A stretch of 64,000 nt of DNA from Biscogniauxia marginata. Lineage: Eukaryota; Ascomycota; Sordariomycetes; Xylariales; Xylariaceae. Position 1 is the stretch's first letter; each line of letters begins with the position of its first letter. This document shows, piece by piece, positions 44,223 to 55,000 of the stretch. The notes beneath the pieces are model-generated. The model searched no databases, was not told the DNA's origin, and saw nothing but the letters and a program-made list of their open reading frames with translations. The stretch covers positions 435,864 to 499,863 of the forward strand of contig MU404072.1 in assembly GCA_022695795.1 (NCBI GenBank), written 5' to 3'. A program made the translations under genes and the position numbers.

Positions 44223-45860
44223 TCAGTTCCTACCCTCGCCTAGCTTCACCAGCTTCATCGCCTCGCGGCTCCATCCCCTACCCATGGCAGTCTGGACCAG
44301 ATTCCGCGTGAATGTCCAAGCTACTGCCGCGCCGCCGGCATCGGGATCTAGAGTACGAGGGGGGAAGATCTTCACCCTGCTCTCGGACAGGACGAACCCG
44401 TCGCACGCGACTCGCAGGACGCGCACGCCCGGGTGAAACATGTCGAGCGCGAGGTGGTGTTCGAGATACACGGCGAGGGCCTCGGTGAAGGGCTGGTCGA
44501 ACGTCTCCTTCTCTCTCTCCTTCCCCTTCGTGTCGTGAGAAGGGAGATCCAGACCGGGATGGCTAGGCCCCCGCCATTCCCACCCTTCTTCGTCCCGACC
44601 CCCCGCCGGCTTCCTCGGCCGCTGTCTCTTCTTCTTTTCATCTCCCAGCGCGGGGTCAGCGCCTTCGGCTCTCCGCTTTCTGCTATTGTTGTTGGTGTTG
44701 GTGTGGTGGTAGTTATCCCGCTGCCTGTGGGTCTCCTCGCCCACGCGGGCGAAGCGCCGTACTTCCCCGGCGGGGACAATAATGTCGACAGCCTTGAGAC
44801 CGAGCTGAATTGCCTCTGCTTTCTCCCCATCCTCGTTCCCCTTCTCTGGAATCTGCGCCTCCGCTGATGAATCCGCAGCACTCGAACCCTGCGGTATTCT
44901 GAGACCCGCCTCTTCTAGAGGTTCGATATGGAAGCCTAACGTGATAGCGGCATCCTTGAGGATAGTGTTGTCCCTAGCCCTGGAGAGCCAGGTCTCCCAG
45001 CTGCGCACGAGGGTGCGAGTGCCTAGACGCAGTGGGTTTATGCGGCAGTCGAAGGTGCTAGAGAGGAAATCGACGATAATAGACTTGAGGGGTGCGGGCA
45101 TGCGAAGGAGGAGAAGTGGGAGATGTATGAAAGAGGAGCGGCGTTCGTCTATCGGCTCGTCGATGGGCTTGCCTGTCTGCCACGTCCACGATGGTCCCGG
45201 CCCTTCGCTGCCTTGTGACTTTTCACTTCCCTCGCTGAGATCGGGTAGTAGAAAGGCGCTAAAGTTAGCATTCTCGTACTGCAGACTCAGGCACAGCGCC
45301 CTCTGCTTGCGCATATCCCCACTCCCGCCTTTTGCGCTTAGTTTCCCATCATCGTCATCGCCAGTCCTGTTGCTGCCCAGGTCCTGACTGCCCTCCCTCT
45401 CTTTCGCCCTCCTCATCCGATCAGACGCGGCCCCATACCCTAGGAGACTGTCCACCCCAACCCACCGCCACTCCACCTTCGCCAGCGCCCCGGTCCTTCC
45501 CAGCGTCACATCACTGTCTGGTCCCAGGCCCACCTGCACACCACGCACCACGTCGCCGACTAGGGTATCCCGCAGGCGTTTCGAGAGGGTCTGCAAAGCT
45601 TGTGGACTCGACAAGATGGAGGGTGATTGATGTTGCTGTTTACCCACGACCGCGCTCGTGCCTGTGTATAACGGGGAGACGCGGTATGTGGAGAACGTCG
45701 TATTATAGAAACGTAGCCCAGGGGGTGGTGATTCGTCGTCAGAATTCGAGTCTCTTTCGTTCCCGTCTTCGTGGTCGGACGCCGACGTCGAAGAAGCGCG
45801 ATCAGCTGGCGCCTCGGCCTCGGGCGCGGGCGAGGCGCGTCCCCGTCTCCGGGGAGGCAT
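44223..45860 (-). CDS. fta1: Kinetochore Sim4 complex subunit Fta1 (CENP-L homologue)
   Basis: An intron-less minus-strand frame of 545 residues. After a basic/acidic low-complexity N-terminus (MPPRRRGRASPAPEAEAP) comes GLRFYNTTFSTYRVSPLYTG, the characteristic opening of Fta1/CENP-L. The conserved middle includes LSLQYENANFSAFLLPDL. The C-terminal part is ALAVYLEHHLALDMFHPGVR, VRVLRVACDGFVLSESRVKI and AWTFTRNLV. A disordered basic insert (about 390-440, KKKRQRPRKP) may hold a nuclear signal. The protein belongs to the constitutive centromere-associated network that links CENP-A chromatin to the outer kinetochore. The family is recognised from memory of the motif order, and the length fits filamentous-fungal members. 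The gene is convergent with the APSES gene and divergent from the 2EXR gene. Confidence 0.85.
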   Translation of the reverse strand: MPPRRRGRASPAPEAEAPADRASSTSASDHEDGNERDSNSDDESPPPGLRFYNTTFSTYRVSPLYTGTSAVVGKQQHQSPSILSSPQALQTLSKRLRDTLVGDVVRGVQVGLGPDSDVTLGRTGALAKVEWRWVGVDSLLGYGAASDRMRRAKEREGSQDLGSNRTGDDDDGKLSAKGGSGDMRKQRALCLSLQYENANFSAFLLPDLSEGSEKSQGSEGPGPSWTWQTGKPIDEPIDERRSSFIHLPLLLLRMPAPLKSIIVDFLSSTFDCRINPLRLGTRTLVRSWETWLSRARDNTILKDAAITLGFHIEPLEEAGLRIPQGSSAADSSAEAQIPEKGNEDGEKAEAIQLGLKAVDIIVPAGEVRRFARVGEETHRQRDNYHHTNTNNNSRKRRAEGADPALGDEKKKRQRPRKPAGGRDEEGWEWRGPSHPGLDLPSHDTKGKEREKETFDQPFTEALAVYLEHHLALDMFHPGVRVLRVACDGFVLSESRVKIFPPRTLDPDAGGAAVAWTFTRNLVQTAMGRGWSREAMKLVKLGEGRN

Positions 45861-46543
45861 TTAAGGGCTTTGTAGGTGATCGCGTCGCAGAGTCGAATTG
45901 GGAGAGATATGAGCTTTAAACTTAAAATATCCTCTATTAGCATTGGAGGATAACTAATCTATCCGTGTTTCGCAGGCTGGGGTTGAGGGTGCATCAACGG
46001 CGGCGGAGGACACGACGCGACTTTCCCGGGCAAAAGCGAGACGAAGTCGGAATATATATGTTCTAACGCGTGGGGCAGTCTATACGACACGACAGACCGC
46101 AGGAAATAAGACGGATTGGCGTCGTCGTCGTACGAAAATCGCGGGTCGTTGTTCGATGAGCTGTTGGTCAAAAGATTGGGGGAAAGCAACAGGTTCCAAA
46201 GGTATTACCTACATGTAGTGGAGATGACGCAGGAACTCTGCTCTAGCTAGCGGGGACGTACATACAGTGGACCCGTACCTTAGGTACATACAATTAGGTA
46301 GGTACCTAAGGCTACCTATAACCCCTCGGCGCGCGGGGAGTACACTGCACTTTAGTAAGGGGCGAGTCCCTATCAGGGCGGGGAGGCATATTTCGTCATT
46401 AATTTCATCTGACCACTTCCAATTCCTACAGTGTCTCCCCTTGTATCGTATCACGGCAATCACTACATAGTGCCTAACCTACATAGACAAAAACCCAATT
46501 CTAAATATTGCGATATCTAATAGTACACACATACCTATAAGAA
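45861..46543. promoter_or_regulatory. Divergent promoter between Fta1 and the 2EXR gene
   Basis: A 683-bp divergent spacer. TACCTTAGGTACATA and TAGGTAGGTACCTAAGG motifs lie at 46276-46312. A 76-codon minus-strand frame (45959-46189) is open but has no recognisable feature and is not called as a gene. Confidence 0.55.
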
Positions 46544-47797
46544 ATGTCTCGCCCGCCGTCACCCCCCGACTACTCCTCCTCCTCCTCCTCCTCTTCCTCT
46601 TCCTGCCCCCCCTCTTCCCTCTTCCCCCACTTCCCCGATCTCCCCCCGGAGATCCGGCACCAGATCTGGCTCTCGGCGCTGCCCTCGCCCGGCGTCAACT
46701 TCTTCAACGTGCACGTGATCCCGAACGATCACCCCGGCGCGAACCGGAGCACGTCCCCGCCCCTGGCGCGGCTGGACACGCGGCGCCTCGACATCGCCGA
46801 CGACGACGGCAGAGACGTCGCCCGGTACGACCCCTCGGCGTGGCGGGCCCGAGACGCCCTGCGCCGCACATGCCGCGAGGCGAGGGCCGCGTGCGCGATC
46901 CCCGGGGACAAGGCCACGGCGATCACGCTTACCCGCCCGCGGAGGGGCTTGTTTGTCCGGGCCGGGGACGGGCAGCTGCGGCGCCTCACGCCGCTGGGAG
47001 ATCCCCGGGGTATTATACGTGATGGTGACGGCAACGGGGGAGGCCCGCAGCTTGTAACTGCCGATAATTTAGACTCTGATCCCGGTGTGCAGGACCGACC
47101 GCTAGCATACGACGGCAAACTGGACTCAGGGCCAGAAATAGGGAAGGAGATAGAGCAACTGGTCTATCGCACAATCCTGGTGCACGTGAACGATATGCTG
47201 TGCCTATCCATCGAAAACTGCAGCTTCAACCTTCCCTTCGAGGAGTCTCCCTTCCTGCGCGGCGGTAGCGATTACGGTGGCGGCGTCGACGTCGACGGGC
47301 TCGCTACCGGGAGGGGAGACAGCGAAGATGACGAAGACGAGGATATGGGCTGGGCCTACGACCCGCAATTCCTCCCTCCCCTCCCTCCCTCTCTTCCCCT
47401 GGACCGGTACTGTGTGAACATGGCGCGAGGCAGCAAGGCGGCCCTGCGGGCCGTACAGGATGTGCTTGCGGGCCTGGTGCATCCCTCAGCTCAAGAGGTG
47501 GATGGTCAGCAGCAGCAACTCGTCATGTTCGACGCCGTGACACAAGCATTAGGCGAACGGGGGCTGGAGGAACTGACCACGACGGACGAGGTATTTTGGG
47601 ACCGCTTTGGCGACTGCTACGTGCCGCTGCCGTGGGATCAGAAGGATCTCCAGGCTCAGTTCCGCCTTACCAAGGTATGCCCCGAGACCAACGACGTCAG
47701 GGACAGGTATCTCAGGTCGGCACTTTTGTGTTCGCACAAGAGGCCATCGCAATTTTTCGTGCAGCCAATGGATGGGAGGCTGGATGGTGATAAATGA
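46544..47797 (+). CDS. 2EXR-domain protein of unknown function
   Basis: An intron-less frame of 417 residues. A poly-serine tract (about 11-25, from TCC repeats) precedes FPDLPPEIRHQIWLSALPSP (about 31-50), the 2EXR signature (F-P-x-L-P-x-E-I-R-x-x-I-W) found in large fungus-specific families. RDALRRTCREARAAC follows at the usual distance. The remainder contains an acidic stretch (GDSEDDEDEDMGWAYDPQF) and a C-terminal FWDRFGDCYVPLPWDQKDL region. 2EXR proteins have no established biochemical role; the motif resembles an F-box-like helical entry. No signal peptide is present. The frame is complete and GC-rich. The gene is convergent with the Vac1 homologue, with 311 nt between stops. Confidence 0.85.
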   Translation: MSRPPSPPDYSSSSSSSSSSCPPSSLFPHFPDLPPEIRHQIWLSALPSPGVNFFNVHVIPNDHPGANRSTSPPLARLDTRRLDIADDDGRDVARYDPSAWRARDALRRTCREARAACAIPGDKATAITLTRPRRGLFVRAGDGQLRRLTPLGDPRGIIRDGDGNGGGPQLVTADNLDSDPGVQDRPLAYDGKLDSGPEIGKEIEQLVYRTILVHVNDMLCLSIENCSFNLPFEESPFLRGGSDYGGGVDVDGLATGRGDSEDDEDEDMGWAYDPQFLPPLPPSLPLDRYCVNMARGSKAALRAVQDVLAGLVHPSAQEVDGQQQQLVMFDAVTQALGERGLEELTTTDEVFWDRFGDCYVPLPWDQKDLQAQFRLTKVCPETNDVRDRYLRSALLCSHKRPSQFFVQPMDGRLDGDK

Positions 47798-48108
47798 ATT
47801 AAAGAAAATGGCACTATCATGGGAGCGTATACCTTTCAGAAAGGGTTGACTTCATAATACAGTCTAGTCCCTTTAGAGAGATTACAAGTATAATATACAC
47901 CGAGGCCATATTGGGTCTTCCGAATAGACCCTCTTTTGTTTGCCCCCACAAGCCCTCCTCTCCCTTCCGTTGGGGGTGATTGCAAACCAGTAACTCCCTA
48001 TCCAACGACGCCTTGCAATGCAACAAGATACATACAGAATGAACATCGGTTCCTGTAAGATTATGGATCTTCCTGAACTCCGATAGCATAATTTTATCCC
48101 TCGACCGC
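47798..48108. other. Convergent 3' spacer
   Basis: About 311 nt of mixed composition between two 3' ends. Nothing coding is recognised. Confidence 0.6.
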
Positions 48109-50088
48109 TCAAGCCAGAGCCGGTCCGCCGTTGGTATATAATCCCTGCCACCGCTCCTCAACACCGGATACTTGACCTCTGAGGCTTTCGATTTCCTTCG
48201 CTAGTTCCTCTACGTTTCTCGTTAGGGCGCTAACCTCTTCGAACCGCCTCGCACCCTGCGAGTTACTAATCATCATTTGTACTATGTGCCGCTGCTCCTC
48301 GAGCACGATCAAACGCTCGCGCAACTCCTTCTCTTCCGCCTCTAGTGCCGATACAACAGTACTGGTCTCACTCGCCTGGCTGGCCGTTTCAAGTGTGTCG
48401 TGGTTGCGAAGTGGGCTTGCAGTATGACCATTGGCGAGGAGGCGATTCTTGGCAGAGACAGAGCTATTATGCTTGAGCATCCGCGGCAGGTTCTTGAGGG
48501 GCAACATATGCATGTGCAGGAACGATGATCCCGCCTGGTATATGGCCTTCTGTAGCTGCTGTTGTATTGGACTTTCCGTCTTCATGTCGCGAATCCGCCG
48601 CGCTGCCATTTCGTACTTGGTGAAGCTATCCGTGAGCCTCTTCCTGAGCTTGGATGCCTCCTGTATTTGGGCATGACTCGGTGGATTCTTTTCATCTTGT
48701 AGGGGCACTAGAGCCCTCTGGAAGGAGGGTAATAATTGCTGGATTCCCCGTTCAAACTGCCTCAATGTTTCGTAAGCCCGCTGGTCTGGCGGCTTGTACA
48801 CGACCGATTCGACGAAATCCCGTTTGGCAAAGATAGTAGACTTGCAGTCTTGGCACATTCTAATATCTATGCTTATCGAATTCGCCCCCGGCTTCTCTGA
48901 TGTTGGAGTCGTCGGGTTTGCGATATTTAGCCCTACTTCTGAAGAACAGCCTGTCTGAGGATCCGCGCACACCACTCGTCCACATATCCGACAATGGTGC
49001 CGCCGGAATGTCCAGGACCCAAACTCTTGCTGGCAAAACGGGCACTTGGAAACCTTTGCATCATCCTCCCATGTTACAACCGACTGCTCGAGAGCTTTGC
49101 GTTGATTCCTCTGCACAGCTAGCGATGTAACCGGCGATAGCAAACTTCCGCTGCCGTTGGCAGATAGTTCCCCGGGTGAATTAACTAGCAGCTGCGTTAA
49201 TTTTGTGAGCCTCTTTTCCAGACGGGAGATTTCAAGGGTTTGCCGGTCGATCCTTTTCCTCCGTATCGCAGCAAAATCCTTTGTATGGTCCCTCATGAAG
49301 CCATTGTGGTCATTATACCCTTCCCTTGACTTGTAGCATGTTTCACACACTCTATGCCAGCATCCCCTCACAGGTTCGTGCGCTGCCGATCGGGATAGTT
49401 TCATCTGATACATGGTATGTTCTTCACAGAAAAGCCGGCCGCACTGTCTGCAGTTGACGCTGCCATTGACAGCACCCAACCTCTTCCCACATGCCGGGTC
49501 GGTACATAAGTCACTAGGGCATTGACGCTGCCAGTGGGACTTGGTAATCAGGTCGTCAGGGTCTATGGGCACCTCAGGAATGGGGACCCTCGGGTTTCGG
49601 CTAGTCATGGCAGATGGCGGGGGTAGAGTCTCGTTAGACTCGAATACTTCGAGCCCGCGAAGTTTCTGGTTGATGAGCGAAAGGGGTTGAAAGCGCTTGG
49701 CCTTGAGAACTTGTTTGTCTATCCAGGTCTTGACCTCGTCCTGCTCGAACTCGGGGAGCTCCTGATGGTTATCATCGATGTGGCGATTCAGTTGTAACAG
49801 GGTTAGCATCTCCTCATTGCAGATGGGACAGACAAGCTTGGAGCTGGCATTGTGGCCGTTACTTGGACCGCCGACGCTAATGTTGGAGGTCAGGTCTTGG
49901 GCGAACTCGGGCAATGAGCCGGGAGCGCCAGGCGAGATGGAGGCAGCAGGAGAACCAACGGAGATGGTACTATCGGACGGCGCAGATGGACTTGAGGCTC
50001 TCTCCCTCTGGACGACGGGCGGAGCAGGAGGAGCAAGGCCTCTCCCACTGCCCAGGACTCTCCCTCCACCAAGCTTGCGACCAGACAT
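48109..50088 (-). CDS. VAC1: Vacuolar segregation protein Vac1/Pep7 (FYVE-domain Rab5 effector)
   Basis: An intron-less minus-strand frame of 659 residues. A Gly/Ser/Pro-rich N-terminus leads to a C2H2 finger (Cys87, Cys90, His103, His108 in CPICNEEMLTLLQLNRHIDD). A first, atypical FYVE-like zinc domain follows (about 185-265, NCRQCGRLFCEEHT and CWHRVCETCY). A classical FYVE follows, with the phosphoinositide-binding WTFRRHHCRICGRVVC and closing MCQDCK (about 345-415). The C-terminus is helical, with the Rab-binding region and a coiled coil (LEAEEKELRERLIVLEEQRH). This is the Vac1/Pep7 architecture: it binds PI3P and Rab5/Vps21 and, with Vps45 and the SNARE Pep12, drives Golgi-to-endosome fusion. 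All zinc ligands are present. The start at 50088 (MSGRKLGGGRVLGSGR) is the first ATG and fits fungal homologues. Divergent from MET8. Confidence 0.97.
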   Translation of the reverse strand: MSGRKLGGGRVLGSGRGLAPPAPPVVQRERASSPSAPSDSTISVGSPAASISPGAPGSLPEFAQDLTSNISVGGPSNGHNASSKLVCPICNEEMLTLLQLNRHIDDNHQELPEFEQDEVKTWIDKQVLKAKRFQPLSLINQKLRGLEVFESNETLPPPSAMTSRNPRVPIPEVPIDPDDLITKSHWQRQCPSDLCTDPACGKRLGAVNGSVNCRQCGRLFCEEHTMYQMKLSRSAAHEPVRGCWHRVCETCYKSREGYNDHNGFMRDHTKDFAAIRRKRIDRQTLEISRLEKRLTKLTQLLVNSPGELSANGSGSLLSPVTSLAVQRNQRKALEQSVVTWEDDAKVSKCPFCQQEFGSWTFRRHHCRICGRVVCADPQTGCSSEVGLNIANPTTPTSEKPGANSISIDIRMCQDCKSTIFAKRDFVESVVYKPPDQRAYETLRQFERGIQQLLPSFQRALVPLQDEKNPPSHAQIQEASKLRKRLTDSFTKYEMAARRIRDMKTESPIQQQLQKAIYQAGSSFLHMHMLPLKNLPRMLKHNSSVSAKNRLLANGHTASPLRNHDTLETASQASETSTVVSALEAEEKELRERLIVLEEQRHIVQMMISNSQGARRFEEVSALTRNVEELAKEIESLRGQVSGVEERWQGLYTNGGPALA

Positions 50089-51176
50089 GGAGAATGTTAC
50101 GATCGCCTAGGAATGGATAGGTTGTTTTGGTCAACGTGGTTATAAAGCCATCTGGTGGAGGTCTAGAGGGATATTGGAACCGTCGCCGCTACCGTCGTCT
50201 CTAGCGCCGTCGATATGGTTGAAGCGCTATCGTCAAGTCAAGTCGCTGGAGGTGATGGAGAGGAGAACGGGGGGTGGCTAATGCGGCGGCACAGCAGAAG
50301 GTGTATGGCCTTCAGCCCCCCATAAGGCAGAATACCGGGCAAAGGATCTGGGGCAGTGCAGTTATCTTGTCATTATTGACCTGGGGTAAGGTTTGCGGAT
50401 TTCCCAGGTGAGTCTGTTTTGGATGGAAGGAGAGAGACATGGAAAATGATGCACGCGTGCAAATACACCTTAACAGATAAGGTACCTCGGTACTTTGCTC
50501 AAATGAGCGCCCGCGAGGGGCCACTACCTAACCTACCTAGCCAAGTCCAGTGCAATTGTACCTACTGTACGGAGTACCGTGCCATATAATTATGCGTGCA
50601 AGGTACCTGCCTGTTAAGTGCCTGGTACGTATGAGATAGCGGCTGAAAATACATGTGTAGGTAGGTACACTACAGTTGTAAGGTGTGCTACAGGGGTTCC
50701 AACTAGGTAATCCGCCGGCTGCTAACGGCCGGTCCCGCGGGGCAGTTAGGTATCGTCACTACTACCTACCTACCTAGCTATAGGTACCTAGGTAGTACCT
50801 ACCAGTCCGTATTTCATTGTGATCAATGTTCTCCTCCTAACAATATCTAAGCAACAGTTATCGATCACAATTTTCCTCTAATTCAATACCTACTATTTTA
50901 CCTTAACGCTGTCTACGCTTGACTTTCAATTAACCTAGTTTCTTGCCTGTTTTTTTCGCCCTCCCCCCTGCCAGTCTCTTTCTTTCTCTTCCTCTTGTCT
51001 GGTTTGACGCTTGTCGCAATCTGTTTCTCCGCGGCCATTCATGAAAATGTCATGATGAACCTTTTCTGTTCTCCATATTTCCCTTGTCCCCATCCTTCTT
51101 CTCCTACTCCCACCTTACAGCTGATCAAGCTTGCCACTATACCATGATATATATGCATACATAATATATGTATATC
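50089..51176. promoter_or_regulatory. Divergent promoter between VAC1 and MET8
   Basis: A 1.1 kb spacer with a dense set of TACCTACCTAG, GTACCTAGGTAG and TAGGTAGGTACA motifs at 50520-50800. A pyrimidine-rich leader region follows (50940-51110) before MET8. No gene is recognised. Confidence 0.6.
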
Positions 51177-52065
51177 ATGGCTACCAATAGCAATATTAAC
51201 GACACGGGCAAGTTCCCCAAAGTCCAAGGCGGAGGAAGTCTGATCCTAGCGTGGCAGATCAAGAATAAGTCCGTCTTGGTTATTGGTGGAGGAGATGTAA
51301 GTATATCTCTGTTTTCCATATCCCAAAAGTATGCATGCTGCAGCAGGTCTGATGATCGTATCCCAGGTTGCCGCTGGTCGCATACTCAATGTTCTCAACG
51401 CCGATGGTAACGTCGTCGTTGTGTGTCCGTCGTCTGGCCTCAACCCCGAAGTTCAACATCGTATCTCCAACAAAGAGGTGATTCACATCGACCGCCGGTT
51501 CCAGCCTTCCGACCTGGAAACTCTTCCCCCCAACAATGCGCCCCCGGACATGGTCCTCGCCGCCATTGACGACCCTGCCGCCTCGACTCAGATCTGGAAG
51601 CTCTGCAAGAAACACCGCATCCCTGCCAACATTGCCGATGTTCCTCCCGAATGTAATTTCTACTTTGGCAGTATCCATCGCGACGGCCCACTACAGATCA
51701 TGGTCAGCACAAATGGCAAAGGTCCAAGGCTCGCCGCCAGCGTTCGGAAGTTGGTTGGCAAACAGTTGCCCCCGGGCGTCGGTAGTGCCATCGAGAGGAT
51801 AGGTGTGCTGCGGACCAAGCTGCGCGAGGTAGCCCCGAACCCCGTAGATGGCCCCAAAAGGATGCGTTGGATGACGATGGTCAGTGATGCCTATAGTTGG
51901 GACGAAACGTGCGCTCTTACCGATGAGGACATGGACAATCTCCTGTTCTTCTACCAGCCCAACGAGGTGCCATCATTGGATATGCTGAAGGCTATGCGTG
52001 GCGGTAGGGCTCCCGAGGATATCGACGTATTTGATGGTTCTTTTGGTTTCAGCGTCGTTGCATGA
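51177..52065 (+). CDS. MET8: Bifunctional precorrin-2 dehydrogenase / sirohydrochlorin ferrochelatase (sirohaem synthesis)
   Basis: Two exons (51177-51296 and 51367-52065; 70-nt phase-0 intron) encode 272 residues, near the length of yeast Met8. The NAD-binding Rossmann motif crosses the intron: SVLVIGGGD joined to VAAGRILNVLNADGNVVVV. The family signature IPANIADVPPECNFYFGSIH is followed by GPLQIMVSTNGKGPRLAASV and the helical dimerisation region LVGKQLPPGVGSAIERIGVL. The enzyme oxidises precorrin-2 and inserts iron to give sirohaem, the cofactor of sulfite and nitrite reductases. An in-frame ATG three codons upstream (51168) is an alternative start. The C-terminus (NEVPSLDMLKAMRGG) fits filamentous-fungal Met8. 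No other sulfur-assimilation gene is adjacent. Confidence 0.97.
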
Positions 52066-55000
52066 GACCAATGGCGCAAGCCGGGGCGCCTTATTGTCCA
52101 TATCCCCCCACCTTATACTATGTTCATCATCCAGGGGAAGTCGAGTGGTCATTTAAAGCGGCCACTGGCAAACTATGGCAAACCCTTCCTGCAGTTGGTC
52201 TAGTAAGTTGTTGAATATAGCATAGAACCAGGTCTTAAGACTTCTCTATAGCTAGATTTCCTTCTTCCCTCTTCTACCTCCCTTGTTCGGCAACATACAA
52301 CATCCTTTTCTTGATTGTGAATAGTAAAGTGCGTCTCAGGCCGGAAGTAGTTAAATGGAATAGTATATCAGGTATTAGGTCCATCACTGATGGATCTCAA
52401 CTGGTTTTCACTACCGGGCATGAGATTGTTCACAGTCGATATACGGTAACTTCACACGAATTATACCGACAAAGGGGGGGTTGTGATAGTCATTTGCATC
52501 GTGACGGGCACGGACTTTAAACGCCGTTCTAGGACTATCAGGGAATATTTCGTAAACTATATATTTACCTTGATTGTAATCGTCTCTCTCCACAATAATG
52601 GATATCATAAGTCTTGCTCGCGCCGGAGCATACTACCTAATTATGCGCGTTTTATGTTCCAACTTGCTATAGTAAGTCGGCATTTAGTAGTTCCAAACCA
52701 GCAGAGAGCATCTTGGCCATCTATATATATACGCAGAGATGCTACATCTCAACAGATGGGCTGTGGTCCACTCGGTCAAGAGCGTCCTCTTTGTTGACTT
52801 TGGATCTCGCCAACACATAATCCCCTTGGGGGAAGCCAGTTGATATGCGAAGTTTCATCCACATACAAAATGCGAGCAGGCTCATGTAATTCACCTTCGC
52901 AGATCATGGAGACACTATCATACGTGGGTAAATATTGCACCGTCGGTGCACCTGTCATCTGTTCTATTGAAAGAATCCGTTGTTTGAGGCTCGAGTTATT
53001 AGGTTGTGATGCTTTTGTTGTCCCTTCTAGGACCGATATTACATGTAGAACTAATATTTTTCATCAAATTGCATATGCCTTCCAGGCAAGTAAGTGTAAG
53101 ATTCTCCCATTAAAGGATGCTCATTACGTCTGTATTGTCCAATCACCCTACCTGTTGTCTCTAGTGGATTGTCCCGGGCTGTTGATTCTAAAAGGCCTCT
53201 CTCGAAGGTTCAATTTAAACCTATGCCACAACCGGTATTAAGATCACTGATGAGAATGCAAAGCCAAATAAGAAGAGATGGCCCAACCTGCTGGTGAAGT
53301 CCACGGTCATTTAAAAGCCTCATACGACTTGCGACTAGAAAGTAGCGAATGAATCAATATAGAGAGAGACCTTACTCGTTTCCTAATCTTCTATCCACAG
53401 CAATCGACAAAATTTCGGCCCGATATACTTACATATGCAGTAGATCCGGGGTCCCATCGCCAACCACGAAGGCATCTCGTTGTGGAATCCCATCACACCT
53501 GATTTAACCCCATCTGCCACTTCACCCGCCTTAGCTATATGAGGCAGGTGCTCCTATAGACATCTATAAACAGATACTCCATAACATGTGAATGTTTATG
53601 GCCGTAAAGGCACGATTTCGAGGTTTGCTATTCTCGTCATTGTCATGCTTCGCAGTTTTGTCCGTTCCGGTAAACAGATTAAATCGAATGTTTGAGACTA
53701 GGTTTCCTGGGAATACCGAGGCTCCAAAATTATCGGCTAGAGGCTTGCAAATGCTCAGCAAGATTTACACTTACTCTAACTCTGTGCTGAATATATTAAG
53801 AGAGTCTTCCAAATGACCTTCCTCCGGTTTCAAATAGACTGCTTAGGACACAATACTTCTATTTTCGAATCCTCGCGAAATGGCTATTCTTTCCAAACAC
53901 CTTGCAAATATAAATTTATATTTATTCTCCTCCAAACTTCGCAAGAAACGATATGTGGGAAACGCCTCAGACAGATAAAAAGTAGCAAAGAGTGCTGTTG
54001 GAGATACATCACCTAAAGAACTTAAGCGTAGAGATGATTGTTTCAGCAAAGATTAGTGATATCCCCTTAGCTACGATATAGCACTTCTACCTGAGTCTCC
54101 CTAAGTCCAGTGTCTAGGTACTTCCATAAATTGATCCCGAGTCTGTTAGCGATTTTAAATTTAACAGGAATACTGAATATTAATAGCCGGTGGGTATTCA
54201 TTGTTTACCAAGGTACTACCGAGGGTATTTTCATATTGTATTATCATTCGTTGCTGTTGGGTTCAATTATAAATTATTCTATTTGACTAACTAACCATAT
54301 TGACAACATTCAGCAACCAGATTCGGTAAGAGCCTCATAGATGGTCTGCTCTAAGCGGACGGGGAGGTGAGTTCCATCGCCATGCTACGAAAGCTGGCCA
54401 AAATTTTCGTAGAATAGTTCCAATATCTGTATAATACTCTATGGGCATAAGGATCCTGAAGGGCACTAGAGATGTTGATATAGTTATCTGAGGTCCATCC
54501 ATCTACTTCACATTAACACCTAGATGCCAGGGGTGAACGTAGAAATGCCCAAGGGCTTACGTGGCAATTTTGGACTGGGAGATATTAGCCCGTAGCAGTC
54601 TAATGTTCTAACTTCTAGGAGAAATGGTGATAAGTTTACGCATACTTTAGAGCGGCGGTACGAATTAAAGCCTCTGAACTTGGCATAACTTGGCACTTTT
54701 CATAGCCGTTGCTCGCCGAAGTCATATTCATCCAATGTTGACGAAATCTAAGGCTTCCTGTTACAGAATCCCAACCTCGCCGTACGCCTATTGTGCAGGT
54801 AGACAAATAAGCGCTACCTGTGAGAGTTTCGGTCACATGAACCAGAAAAAGCAAAGAGCCGAAGTTCCTTTTCACGGAATGGGCGCCTCAATGAGTATAT
54901 TGCTTTTTTCCCTCTCTGGGGCTCCCCTGTACAGAAGTGCCAATAGGAAGCTACCCAGAGCGAGCTCGATCTGAACAAGGAACAGGCGTAAAAACGAGGA

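Noticed and set aside
45959..46189. 76-codon Pro-rich minus-strand frame in the Fta1/2EXR promoter
   Set aside because: No signal peptide, domain or conserved feature is recognised; it lies in a divergent promoter.
52840..53241. Open frame of 133 codons on the plus strand in the gene desert
   Set aside because: No domain, no plausible splice extension and amino-acid composition without clear pattern; length is within chance for this composition.
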